Assembly (NCBI GenBank): GCA_034670265.1
Contig: JAXMNU010000001.1
Coordinates: 1 to 64,000 of the forward strand
Reading direction: 5' to 3'
Source: Halomarinibacterium sp034670265
GTDB lineage: Bacteria > Bacteroidota > Bacteroidia > Flavobacteriales > Flavobacteriaceae
DNA length: 64,000 bases
The notes under the pieces were generated by a model. The model did no database searches. It was given only the letters and a program-made list of their open reading frames with translations, and was not told the DNA's origin. The position numbers and the translations under genes are program-made. Of this stretch, positions 52,986 through 60,252 are shown one piece after another; position 1 is the first letter of the stretch; the number at the start of each line of letters is the position of its first letter.

Positions 52986-53011
52986 TATTATGTTACTTTA
53001 AGCTTGCAAGG

Positions 53012-53022
53012 TGTGTCGAGAA
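53012..53022 (+). repeat. Degenerate 3' arm of the palindromic repeat
   Basis: TGTGTCGAGAA differs by one base from the repeat's 3' arm TGTATCGAGAA. It stands alone, without its partner, 17 bp before the first full copy. Confidence 0.6.
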
Positions 53023-53038
53023 GCATAAATAATGTTTG

Positions 53039-53138
53039 TTCTCGATACAATTCCTCATTTCATTCGGAATCACTCGAACTGACAAAAAAACTAGGCAATG
53101 TCGCTTCGAGTGCTTCACGGAGTGAAATGTATCGAGAA
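53039..53138 (+). repeat. Long palindromic REP-like repeat, copy 1
   Basis: About 100 bp. Outer arms TTCTCGATACA (53039-53049) and TGTATCGAGAA (53128-53138) pair perfectly; inner arms CACTCGAACTGACA and TGTCGCTTCGAGTG pair with two mismatches; ATTTCA/TGAAAT pairs between them. As RNA or single-strand DNA it would fold into a long rod. It lies 23 bp past the stop codon of the GIY-YIG gene. A near-identical copy is at 53516-53616. Confidence 0.88.
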
Positions 53139-53160
53139 GTCAATGTACAATTTCATTTTA

Positions 53161-53448
53161 TCAAAACTTTTTCTTCGCCAAATTGGGCAACTCTTCAAAT
53201 GCTCCAGCAATTAAGGCTTCTTTTTTTGCTCGTGACCATTTCTTTATTTGCTTCTCAGCTTCAATGGCTTTTGCAGCCTCTGTAAATGATGCATAAAATA
53301 CAAGTTGAATAGGCCTTCTACGGTAGGTGTAGGATTCTCTATGTTTTCCTAATTCGTGTTCCTCTAAGCGTTTTGTTAAATCTGAAGTAATACCTGTATA
53401 GTAGGTTTTGTCTGCACACTTAAGGATATAAACGTAATAGGTTTTCAT
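53161..53448 (-). CDS. GIY-YIG nuclease family protein (UPF0213/URI type)
   Basis: 95 residues, a complete single-domain GIY-YIG nuclease. Motif YVYIL at 5-9, YYTGIT at 16-21 (Gly at the YIG position), R27 and catalytic E65 in AIEAEKQIKKW. Such proteins are metal-dependent endonucleases. It lacks the separate DNA-binding domain of homing endonucleases. It is tightly flanked on both sides by copies of a long palindromic repeat (23 bp from each end), which hints that the protein and repeat form a unit. No transposase is present. Role unknown. Confidence 0.88.
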   Translation of the reverse strand: MKTYYVYILKCADKTYYTGITSDLTKRLEEHELGKHRESYTYRRRPIQLVFYASFTEAAKAIEAEKQIKKWSRAKKEALIAGAFEELPNLAKKKF

Positions 53449-53471
53449 AATTATAAAATTACTAAAATATG

Positions 53472-53512
53472 TTCTCGATACAATTTGCTAGCGCAAATCA
53501 CTCGAACTGACA
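53472..53512 (+). repeat. 5' half-copy of the palindromic repeat
   Basis: TTCTCGATACAA, then a small hairpin ATTTGC-TAGC-GCAAAT, then TCACTCGAACTGACA: the left half of the repeat with its own inner loop in place of the usual spacer. It lies 3 bp before copy 2 and 24 bp upstream of the GIY-YIG start. Confidence 0.8.
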
Positions 53513-53515
53513 AGG

Positions 53516-53616
53516 TTCTCGATACAATTCCTCATTTCATTCGGAATCACTCGAACTGACAAAAAAAACTAGGCAATGTCACTTCGAGTGTTTAACGGAG
53601 TGAAATGTATCGAGAA
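53516..53616 (+). repeat. Long palindromic REP-like repeat, copy 2
   Basis: About 101 bp, same orientation as copy 1 and almost identical (one extra A in the A run, and changes GC to AC, GC to TT and C to A in the right half). Outer arms TTCTCGATACA and TGTATCGAGAA are intact; the inner right arm TGTCACTTCGAGTG pairs better with its partner than in copy 1. The rest of the gap to 53864 is AT-rich without recognisable features. Confidence 0.88.
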
Positions 53617-53864
53617 GTGTTTGCAGAATTTGTTCTTTAAACAAACCAGTATGTTACTCGTAATATTGGTTTTATGTGCAAATAGCGAAGCTATACGTAA
53701 TTTGGGTATAGTAATAATTGTTCTATAATGTATATTATGTAAAATAGAATATTTTATTACCTACAGTCAACACCTATTCTTTTGTAGTAATAAAGAATCT
53801 CATGTTATGCTGTATTGTGAATGTAAATAGACTTCCCTATTCCTATTTTCTCCTAGAGTTGAAT

Positions 53865-55991
53865 TCACGAATTCAATTCTACTTCTTTTAAATGGGCGGT
53901 CAATTCCTTTTGGACATGTTGTGGTACTACTTCATACGAATGAAACTTGCTGGTAAAATTTCCTCTCCCTTGTGTAAGGGATCGTAATTTGGTAGAAAAA
54001 TCACTTAGTTCTGCTTTAGGAATTAACACCTTTAGTAATTGGTAGGAATCTTCATTGGTAATGCCTTGTATCATGGCTCTTCTAGTTTGCAACTCGGTCA
54101 TGACATTCCCAACCATTTGTTCGGGAACTTTTATAGTCATTTCAAGAACGGGTTCTAACAGTTTAGGGTTTGCTTCTTTAAAGGCATCACGAAAAGCCAT
54201 GGCACCAGCAATTTTAAAGGAAATATCATTAGAGTCCACGGCGTGCATCTTCCCATCATACACCATCACACGAATATCCCTTGCGTGAGAACGCGTTAAG
54301 GGTCCCGATTCCATCACTTCCAAAATGCCTTTCATAATAGATGGTAAATACCGTGTGTCAATGACGCCTCCCACAATACAATTATAAAAAACCAGTTTTC
54401 CACCCCAAGGCAAGTCAATCTCATCTTTCCCACGTATGTTAAAGCCTTCGGGTTCTGGCATCTCTTCGTAATAAGGTTCGATTTTTAAATGCACTTCTCC
54501 AAACTGCCCTGCACCACCCGATTGCTTTTTGTGTCTATAATTTGCTGTAGCAGAACGTTGTATGGTTTCTCGATAGGATATTCTAGGGGCTTCAAATCGT
54601 GGAGCTACCTGGTATTCGTTTTCTAACATCCAGGTTAACACGGCAAGGTGCAGTTCTCCTTGACAGCCTACGACGGTTTGGTGGGTTTCGCCATCATAGC
54701 GCACTGTAAATGTATTGTCCTGAATGTGTAACTTTTTAAGCGCCTCGTTTAATTTTTCCTCCTCACTTTTGCTCACCGCAAAAACGGCCTTTTCCATACG
54801 TTCTTGCGGAAAAGCAATGGGTTTAATAGTATATCCCTCGGGTTCTGAAGCTAAAGTGTCGTTGGTTTCGGTGTTTTTTAGTTTGGTGGTAGCGCCAATA
54901 TCCCCTACGGTAAGCTTTTGCACTGGGTGTTTGGTTTTCCCATCCATAATGTAGAGTTGGTTAAGGGATTCCATATCGCCAGTTCTGCTGTTATATAATC
55001 GGTCATTTACGGTGACTTCACCTGACTTTACTTTAAAGAAAGTCACCTGGCCAAGATTGGACTGGTACAGCGTTTTAAATACAAATAAGGTAGTGGGGCC
55101 TGCAACTTTTGGCTCTATACTATTGCCTTCTACACTTTGTTCAGCTTTTAGATCACTAGCAGAAGGCGCTACATTATCTATAAAGCCCATAAGGCGACCA
55201 GAGCCCATATCGTTGAGTGCCGACAAACAAAAAACTGGGAATAAATCATAGTTTAACATTCCCAGTTTAATTCCTTTTCTCAATTCATCTTCGTTGAGGG
55301 TGCCCTTTTCAAAATACAATTCCATTAGGGCTTCGTCGTTTTCTGCGGCCTTTTCTACGAGCTCGTTATGCAACTTAGTTGCGTGTTCTAATTGGTCTTC
55401 TGGAATGGAAAGTTTTTCGGGTTTTCCGCCTTCTGGACCAAATTTATAGCACTTCATTTTAAGGACATCAATGATAGCTTGTGCTCCATCTATAGTATGT
55501 GGGTATTGAATTACCGTTGCATTTCGACCTACCAATCGCTTTAAACTAGAAAGGCTTTTCTCGTAATCGGCCTTTTCGTGGTCTATTTTGTTAATGACAA
55601 ATACCGTGGGTTTGTGATATTTATTGATATAGTCCCAGATTATTTCGGTACCAATATCCACGCCATGTTCCGCATTAATCACTTGAACAATTGTATCTGC
55701 AACACGAATGGAGGAAATTATTTCTCCTATAAAATCGTCAAGTCCTGGGGTGTCTATAATGTTTATCTTGTAATTACGCCATTCGGTGTGTAAGGGAGTT
55801 GCAAAGATTGAATTCCCACGTTCCTGTTCCATATCGTGATAATCGGATACAGTGTTCTTTTGTTCAATAGTTCCCCGCCTATTGATAAGTCCAGCTTCAA
55901 AGAGCATGGTTTCGGCAAGGGTTGTTTTTCCTGAATGATGTGCCCCAACTAGGACGACATTTTTGATGTGTTTATTATCAAAGACTTTCAT
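53865..55991 (-). CDS. Elongation factor G-like GTPase (EF-G paralogue, FusA2-like)
   Basis: 708 residues, all five EF-G domains. G1 is GAHHSGKT at 16-23, G4 NKID at 134-137, and the domain IV/V C-terminal signatures are present. Two departures from true EF-G: switch I reads ERGNSIFATP instead of ERGITI, and switch II reads DTPGLDDF, so the catalytic His of DTPGH is Leu (L84). Such EF-G-like proteins exist in many bacteria besides the housekeeping fusA and some do not support translation. Its true role is open; not the main EF-G. Monocistronic, no ribosomal genes beside it. Confidence 0.88.
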   Translation of the reverse strand: MKVFDNKHIKNVVLVGAHHSGKTTLAETMLFEAGLINRRGTIEQKNTVSDYHDMEQERGNSIFATPLHTEWRNYKINIIDTPGLDDFIGEIISSIRVADTIVQVINAEHGVDIGTEIIWDYINKYHKPTVFVINKIDHEKADYEKSLSSLKRLVGRNATVIQYPHTIDGAQAIIDVLKMKCYKFGPEGGKPEKLSIPEDQLEHATKLHNELVEKAAENDEALMELYFEKGTLNEDELRKGIKLGMLNYDLFPVFCLSALNDMGSGRLMGFIDNVAPSASDLKAEQSVEGNSIEPKVAGPTTLFVFKTLYQSNLGQVTFFKVKSGEVTVNDRLYNSRTGDMESLNQLYIMDGKTKHPVQKLTVGDIGATTKLKNTETNDTLASEPEGYTIKPIAFPQERMEKAVFAVSKSEEEKLNEALKKLHIQDNTFTVRYDGETHQTVVGCQGELHLAVLTWMLENEYQVAPRFEAPRISYRETIQRSATANYRHKKQSGGAGQFGEVHLKIEPYYEEMPEPEGFNIRGKDEIDLPWGGKLVFYNCIVGGVIDTRYLPSIMKGILEVMESGPLTRSHARDIRVMVYDGKMHAVDSNDISFKIAGAMAFRDAFKEANPKLLEPVLEMTIKVPEQMVGNVMTELQTRRAMIQGITNEDSYQLLKVLIPKAELSDFSTKLRSLTQGRGNFTSKFHSYEVVPQHVQKELTAHLKEVELNS

Positions 55992-56129
55992 GTGCTTAGT
56001 TTTTAGGATGCTAGAGGTTAGAAAATGGTAATTAAGATACTAAAAAAAAGTCTTTTTTAAAGCGTGAAAAGAGACATTTATTCGTTTTGAAAAACAAATA
56101 AATGAGGAGAAGAATATAAATGTATTTGT

Positions 56130-57029
56130 TTAATTATTCAGGTTTACTTTAAAATCTGGTGCTCCCACAAGTTCAAATGTGGCAGACGCAAACTTAATTT
56201 CCCCTTGTGTAGCATCAATAGCAGTGAGTATTTTAGTATACAACGCGGTTTTGGTGGCTCTTCTTTTTTTGTAGTTGACAATGTATCGTAAAGTATATTC
56301 CACCCAATTGTCATTAGCTACTAAAGAAACCATAGGTTCGGTTTGTGCTTCTTCTAGTCGGTATTTAGATTTAAGCTCTTGCCACTGTGATCTAGATTTT
56401 GTAGAAAGATCTCCAGCAACTTCATTGCCTACTTTTAAAAGTATCTCGGTGGTTTTTTCATAATTACTTCCGTATTGTATGGGTATTTTAATCTCATCCC
56501 ATAAGAAAGGGAAATCACCAGAGTAATTAAACACAGGTTCTTTAAATACGTAACTATTGGCTATAAGTACAATACGTCCATTATAGAGATCACCATCTAC
56601 CCACTGCCCTGTTTCCATGAGTGTAGTTCGCAATACGCCAATATCCATAACATCGCCTCTAATACCGCCCAATTGTACTCGATCACCCGATTTATAAAAC
56701 CCTCCTAAAATAATGGCCAGCCATCCCGCAAAGGATGTGATAACTTCTTGTAACGAAAATGCAATCCCAGCACCTGCGACACCTAAAGCCACAGTGAGAC
56801 CTCCAAGTTTATTGCTATAAACCACTGTAATAAGGATGATGGTTAAAAAGAAGCCTATAAAACTCCCAAACTTCTTTGCTCTATACCGATTGCTATCTTC
56901 CTTTATTTTTGTGATAAGGTTTTTCTGAATGACCTTTATCACAAGCCAAATAATAATTATTCCAATTACCACGGTTGCTATCTTACCTACCGTTGGGTTA
57001 AATAATAGCTCTTTTAGCTGTTCTTCCAT
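56130..57029 (-). CDS. Mechanosensitive channel, MscS family
   Basis: 299 residues, the standard MscS length: three membrane helices (about 16-36, 50-70, 75-100), the Gly/Ala-rich pore helix (GLTVALGVAGAGIAFSLQEV), a beta domain (GDRVQLGGIRGDVMDIG) and a C-terminal alpha/beta domain. It releases osmolytes on hypo-osmotic shock. It is a second, unrelated MscS copy in this window (see 33092). Single gene, divergent from the Bcr/CflA-type gene. Confidence 0.9.
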   Translation of the reverse strand: MEEQLKELLFNPTVGKIATVVIGIIIIWLVIKVIQKNLITKIKEDSNRYRAKKFGSFIGFFLTIILITVVYSNKLGGLTVALGVAGAGIAFSLQEVITSFAGWLAIILGGFYKSGDRVQLGGIRGDVMDIGVLRTTLMETGQWVDGDLYNGRIVLIANSYVFKEPVFNYSGDFPFLWDEIKIPIQYGSNYEKTTEILLKVGNEVAGDLSTKSRSQWQELKSKYRLEEAQTEPMVSLVANDNWVEYTLRYIVNYKKRRATKTALYTKILTAIDATQGEIKFASATFELVGAPDFKVNLNN

Positions 57030-57146
57030 AGTTGCTTCTTTCTAATAAGCTGAATAATATAGTAAAAGTACTACTATAATTTGCACACTCGATAATATCT
57101 ACACTACAAATTACTTTATCTCAACCCCAACCCCTACTTTTGCAGC

Positions 57147-58379
57147 ATGTTTAAAAGACAATCGGCTACCCAAATCGAATTTATTGCCATGATGGCTTCT
57201 TTAATGGCCGTTGTTGCTCTTGCCATAGATGCGCTGTTGCCCGCACTCGATGTCATTGGAATTACTATTGGAACACAACGCCCTGCCGATAACCAACTTA
57301 TCATCACTATGATATTTTTAGGATTAGGTATTGGACCCTTAGTCTTTGGCCCTATATCCGATGCAAAAGGTCGTAAACCTATTGTATATATTGGTTTTGG
57401 TGTGTTTTTAATAGGAAGTATTATCTGTGTCTTTTCAGAAAGTTTACCTGTAATGATTGCAGGACGAATTTTGCAAGGCATTGGTCTTTCGGCACCCAGA
57501 ACCATTAGTATTGCTATTATTCGTGATTTATACAGTGGTGATTATATGGCGCGTGTAATGTCTTTTGTTACCGTAGTCTTTTTATTAGTGCCTATCGTGG
57601 CTCCTGCCGCTGGGAAATTTGTGTTAGATTACTACGATTGGAAGGGTATTTTCTATGTACAACTGTTCTTTAGTGCTTTGGTTTGTTTTTGGTTTTGGAA
57701 AAGACAACCCGAAACCTTGACGCCCGACAAACGTATTCCGTTTACTCGGGATCGCTTTAATAGAGGTTTTAAGGAAGTCTTAACCGAAAAATCTACCATG
57801 GGATTTACATTTATCTCAGGTTTAGTTTTGGGTGCTTTTTTAGTGTATCTAAGTGGTTCTCAGCAAATTTTTGAAGTGCAATACGGACTTAAAGAAGAGT
57901 TCCCCTTCCTCTTTGCAGGTTTGGCGATTGCCATTGGTTTGGCAATTTTTACGAATGGAAACTTAGTGGTTCGATTCGGAATGTTGAAATTGGTATCGAT
58001 ATCGATTTATGCGTTCCTGTTCGTTTCAGCTTTATTTGTAGTATTATTCTTTGGGCAGCCCAACCCTAGTATAGAAGTATTAATGGCATTCTTTGCGGTA
58101 CAGTTTTTTGCTATAGGATTTCTCTTCGGAAACTTACGCGCTCTAGCGATGGAACCCATGGGGCATATTGCTGGAATGGCCGCAGCCATTACGGGACTAA
58201 TTTCTACTTTGATGGGAATTCCAATCAGTACGTTTATCGGACGTTATATTGAAAACAGTGTACTTCCGGTGTTTATTGGTTTTATGATTTGTGGTGTCGT
58301 TTCTGTAGTATTATTGCACTACAGCAGACGTGCTTTAAGGAAAAAAAGAGCCGCATTGGACTCATGCAGCTTTCAGTAA
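57147..58379 (+). CDS. Bcr/CflA-type multidrug efflux MFS transporter
   Basis: 410 residues, 12 membrane helices. MFS motif between helices 2 and 3 (GPISDAKGRKP) and the Bcr/CflA-type helix 4 region (GRILQGIGLSAPRTISIAIIRDLYSG) are clear. Drug:H+ antiporter group, exporting small toxic compounds; the substrate is not predictable. A -7 element TACTTTTG at 57135-57142 stands so close to the ATG that the mRNA may begin at or near the start codon. No regulator adjoins. Confidence 0.88.
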   Translation: MFKRQSATQIEFIAMMASLMAVVALAIDALLPALDVIGITIGTQRPADNQLIITMIFLGLGIGPLVFGPISDAKGRKPIVYIGFGVFLIGSIICVFSESLPVMIAGRILQGIGLSAPRTISIAIIRDLYSGDYMARVMSFVTVVFLLVPIVAPAAGKFVLDYYDWKGIFYVQLFFSALVCFWFWKRQPETLTPDKRIPFTRDRFNRGFKEVLTEKSTMGFTFISGLVLGAFLVYLSGSQQIFEVQYGLKEEFPFLFAGLAIAIGLAIFTNGNLVVRFGMLKLVSISIYAFLFVSALFVVLFFGQPNPSIEVLMAFFAVQFFAIGFLFGNLRALAMEPMGHIAGMAAAITGLISTLMGIPISTFIGRYIENSVLPVFIGFMICGVVSVVLLHYSRRALRKKRAALDSCSFQ

Positions 58380-58396
58380 AGAAATTGTTTTATAGG

Positions 58397-58549
58397 CTAT
58401 TCGTCTTCTGAAGCATCGCTTCTCAATACCAACTCACCTTTTTCATTTAATACAAAACGTTCCTTCTTTGCCGAATGTTGAAAATTCAAGGAACGGCGAT
58501 AATTACTTTGAAAACTTGCGTGCTTTTTTTTAGAGGATGATTGCGTCAT
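58397..58549 (-). CDS. Small basic protein (50 aa), unknown function
   Basis: ATG at 58547-58549, TAG at 58397-58399. The 50 residues begin with a Ser/Lys-rich stretch (TQSSSKKKHASFQ), then RRSLNFQHSAKKERFVLNEK and an acidic end (RSDASEDE). It starts 17 bp from the convergent MFS gene's stop. No membrane helix or signal. No known family, but codon-level plausibility and a clear start favour a real gene of the short basic type common in flavobacteria. Confidence 0.5.
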   Translation of the reverse strand: MTQSSSKKKHASFQSNYRRSLNFQHSAKKERFVLNEKGELVLRSDASEDE

Positions 58550-58666
58550 AATACTACTTTTAAGTGTTGTAGAATTGCCTTCTAACAGTTTAAATGTAAA
58601 ATCTTTTTTTTAATCAACCTGCTTTAAATCAAAATTTTAACACTCTTTTGTTTTAACAACAATGTT

Positions 58667-59041
58667 TTATTTATCTACTTTAACACGTGTTAATGGCTGG
58701 ATATTTGGGCGAATATCCTTGTAAAGTTTCCACTGAATTTGAGTTAGAATATTGCTCATAGCTCCTATCTCTTCTTGCTCAAGAATGTAGAGTCTATCTA
58801 GCATTTCTTTTCCATCATAGTTTTTTTTGATTTCTTCAGACAAATAAAGATATTCTTCCACTTTCTTCTGAAATAATAAGTACTGCTTAGCTCGAAGCGC
58901 CAGTTGTTCGTTATATTTTTTGGTGAGCTCTTTAGCTTTAGACTCTATGAAAGGATTATCGGGTTTTAATCCAAGGGTTGTTTGTGCAGATACAGTAAAA
59001 CTGAAAAAGAAGATACTTATGCCTAGTATAAATGTTTTCAT
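58667..59041 (-). CDS. Secreted or periplasmic helical protein of unknown function
   Basis: 124 residues. Signal peptide cleaved after TVSAQ. The mature 105 residues are helical, with many Lys, Glu and Leu (ELTKKYNEQLALRAKQYLLF, EYLYLSEEIKKNY) like small flavobacterial periplasmic proteins. I recognise no family. Single gene, divergent from the gluconate operon; the 200 bp between them hold possible operator repeats. Confidence 0.65.
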   Translation of the reverse strand: MKTFILGISIFFFSFTVSAQTTLGLKPDNPFIESKAKELTKKYNEQLALRAKQYLLFQKKVEEYLYLSEEIKKNYDGKEMLDRLYILEQEEIGAMSNILTQIQWKLYKDIRPNIQPLTRVKVDK

Positions 59042-59102
59042 AGGTATTGTGTTTTACTTTAAAATAAGGGTTTTGGAGTTTATTTAAAAGAGTTTCACAC
59101 TG

Positions 59103-59134
59103 TTTAACAAGTTGTTATAGAAGCTTTAACAAGT
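59103..59134. promoter_or_regulatory. Candidate operator upstream of the gluconate operon
   Basis: TTTAACAAGT is repeated exactly at 59103-59112 and 59125-59134, 22 bp apart, i.e. two helical turns; the first copy also forms the inverted repeat TAACAA-G-TTGTTA (59105-59117). It lies about 110 bp before the first gluconate gene. The binding regulator is not in the window. Confidence 0.4.
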
Positions 59135-59241
59135 GCAATTTTATAATCAGAAAGGAATAATTACAACTTTATTTATGTCATTAGCAGTGAAAGTTATAAT
59201 TTTAGAATCCTTTAACTGCAAGCTTTCTAACCAGAGTTATT

Positions 59242-60252
59242 ATGAAGAATCGTCTATTATTTTTGATGTGTATAGCATCATGTAGCATGCTTACGCTCAA
59301 TAGCTGTCAAGAAAAGCAAAACAAGGAAAAACCTTCCGAAGAGACTTCCCTGGACGTTGCCCCTATTCCTCCTCAAGTTGTTATTGAATACAAGGCTTCC
59401 TCCCAGCTTGGTGAAGGAGCTTTTTGGAATCATAAAACTCAAGAGTTGTACTGGGTCGATATCCTAGAAAAGAAATTATATATCTATAACCCTTCTACTA
59501 GACTGAATACTTCTTTCGAAATGCCTTCGCGGATTGGTACTGTAGTGCCGCAAACAGACAGCACTGCAGTGGTGGCTTTGGAAGATGGTATTTATATTCA
59601 GAATACCAAAAACGGAAGCTTAATACGGCTATCAAATGTGGAAGCAAATGTGCCCGAAAATCGTTTTAATGATGGCAAATGCGATCCCAATGGTAATCTT
59701 TGGGTGGGCTCTATGCATCTTGCTGAAAAAGAACCTTTAGCCAAATTATATAAAATTGCTCCTAACGGAACCGCCACGGCAATGTTAGATAATATTACCA
59801 TTTCAAATGGAATTGTTTGGACTAAGGATGCGAAAACCATGTATTATATAGATACGCCCACAGCAAACATTAGAGCATTTGATTTCGATGTAGAGACTTC
59901 AACCATCTCAAATGAACGTGTGGCAGTAGAAGTTCCAACAGCATTAGGCTATCCCGACGGAATGGCAATCGATGAAAATGACAATCTTTGGGTGGGTATG
60001 TGGAATGGTAATGCCGTGGTTTGCTTCGATCCTAAATCAGGTAAAATGATTAATAGAATTGAAGTCCCTGCCCATAATGTCACCAGTTGTGCCTTTGGCG
60101 GCCCTAATCTTGACATATTGTATGTGACTTCTGCTACTGTAGATATGACAGAGGAAGAAAAAGCACAGTTTCCGCTTGCAGGATCTGTTTTTAAAGTAAT
60201 ACCTGGTGTAAAAGGCGTCCCCTCACCTTTCTTTGGAACTGTAGAAGAATGA
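59242..60252 (+). CDS. SMP-30/gluconolactonase-family lipoprotein
   Basis: 336 residues. Signal with lipobox (LTLNSC, Cys22), then a six-bladed propeller of the SMP-30/gluconolactonase/LRE family: QLGEGAFWNHKTQELYWVD, NRFNDGKCDPNGNLWVGSM, SNGIVWTKDAKTMYYIDT and GYPDGMAIDENDNLWVGM (each with the Glu, Asn and Asp residues that bind the catalytic metal). It hydrolyses D-glucono-1,5-lactone to gluconate in the periplasm or at the surface. First gene of the gluconate operon; ATGA overlap with the next gene. Confidence 0.85.
   Translation: MKNRLLFLMCIASCSMLTLNSCQEKQNKEKPSEETSLDVAPIPPQVVIEYKASSQLGEGAFWNHKTQELYWVDILEKKLYIYNPSTRLNTSFEMPSRIGTVVPQTDSTAVVALEDGIYIQNTKNGSLIRLSNVEANVPENRFNDGKCDPNGNLWVGSMHLAEKEPLAKLYKIAPNGTATAMLDNITISNGIVWTKDAKTMYYIDTPTANIRAFDFDVETSTISNERVAVEVPTALGYPDGMAIDENDNLWVGMWNGNAVVCFDPKSGKMINRIEVPAHNVTSCAFGGPNLDILYVTSATVDMTEEEKAQFPLAGSVFKVIPGVKGVPSPFFGTVEE

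Noticed and set aside
53004..53285. Plus-strand frame of 93 residues over the palindromic repeat and the GIY-YIG gene
   Set aside because: It consists of the repeat sequence and the antisense of a clear nuclease gene; it starts at TTG and lacks any family pattern.
53472..53616. CRISPR-like repeats
   Set aside because: Repeats are about 100 bp, palindromic and few, with no regular spacers and no cas genes.
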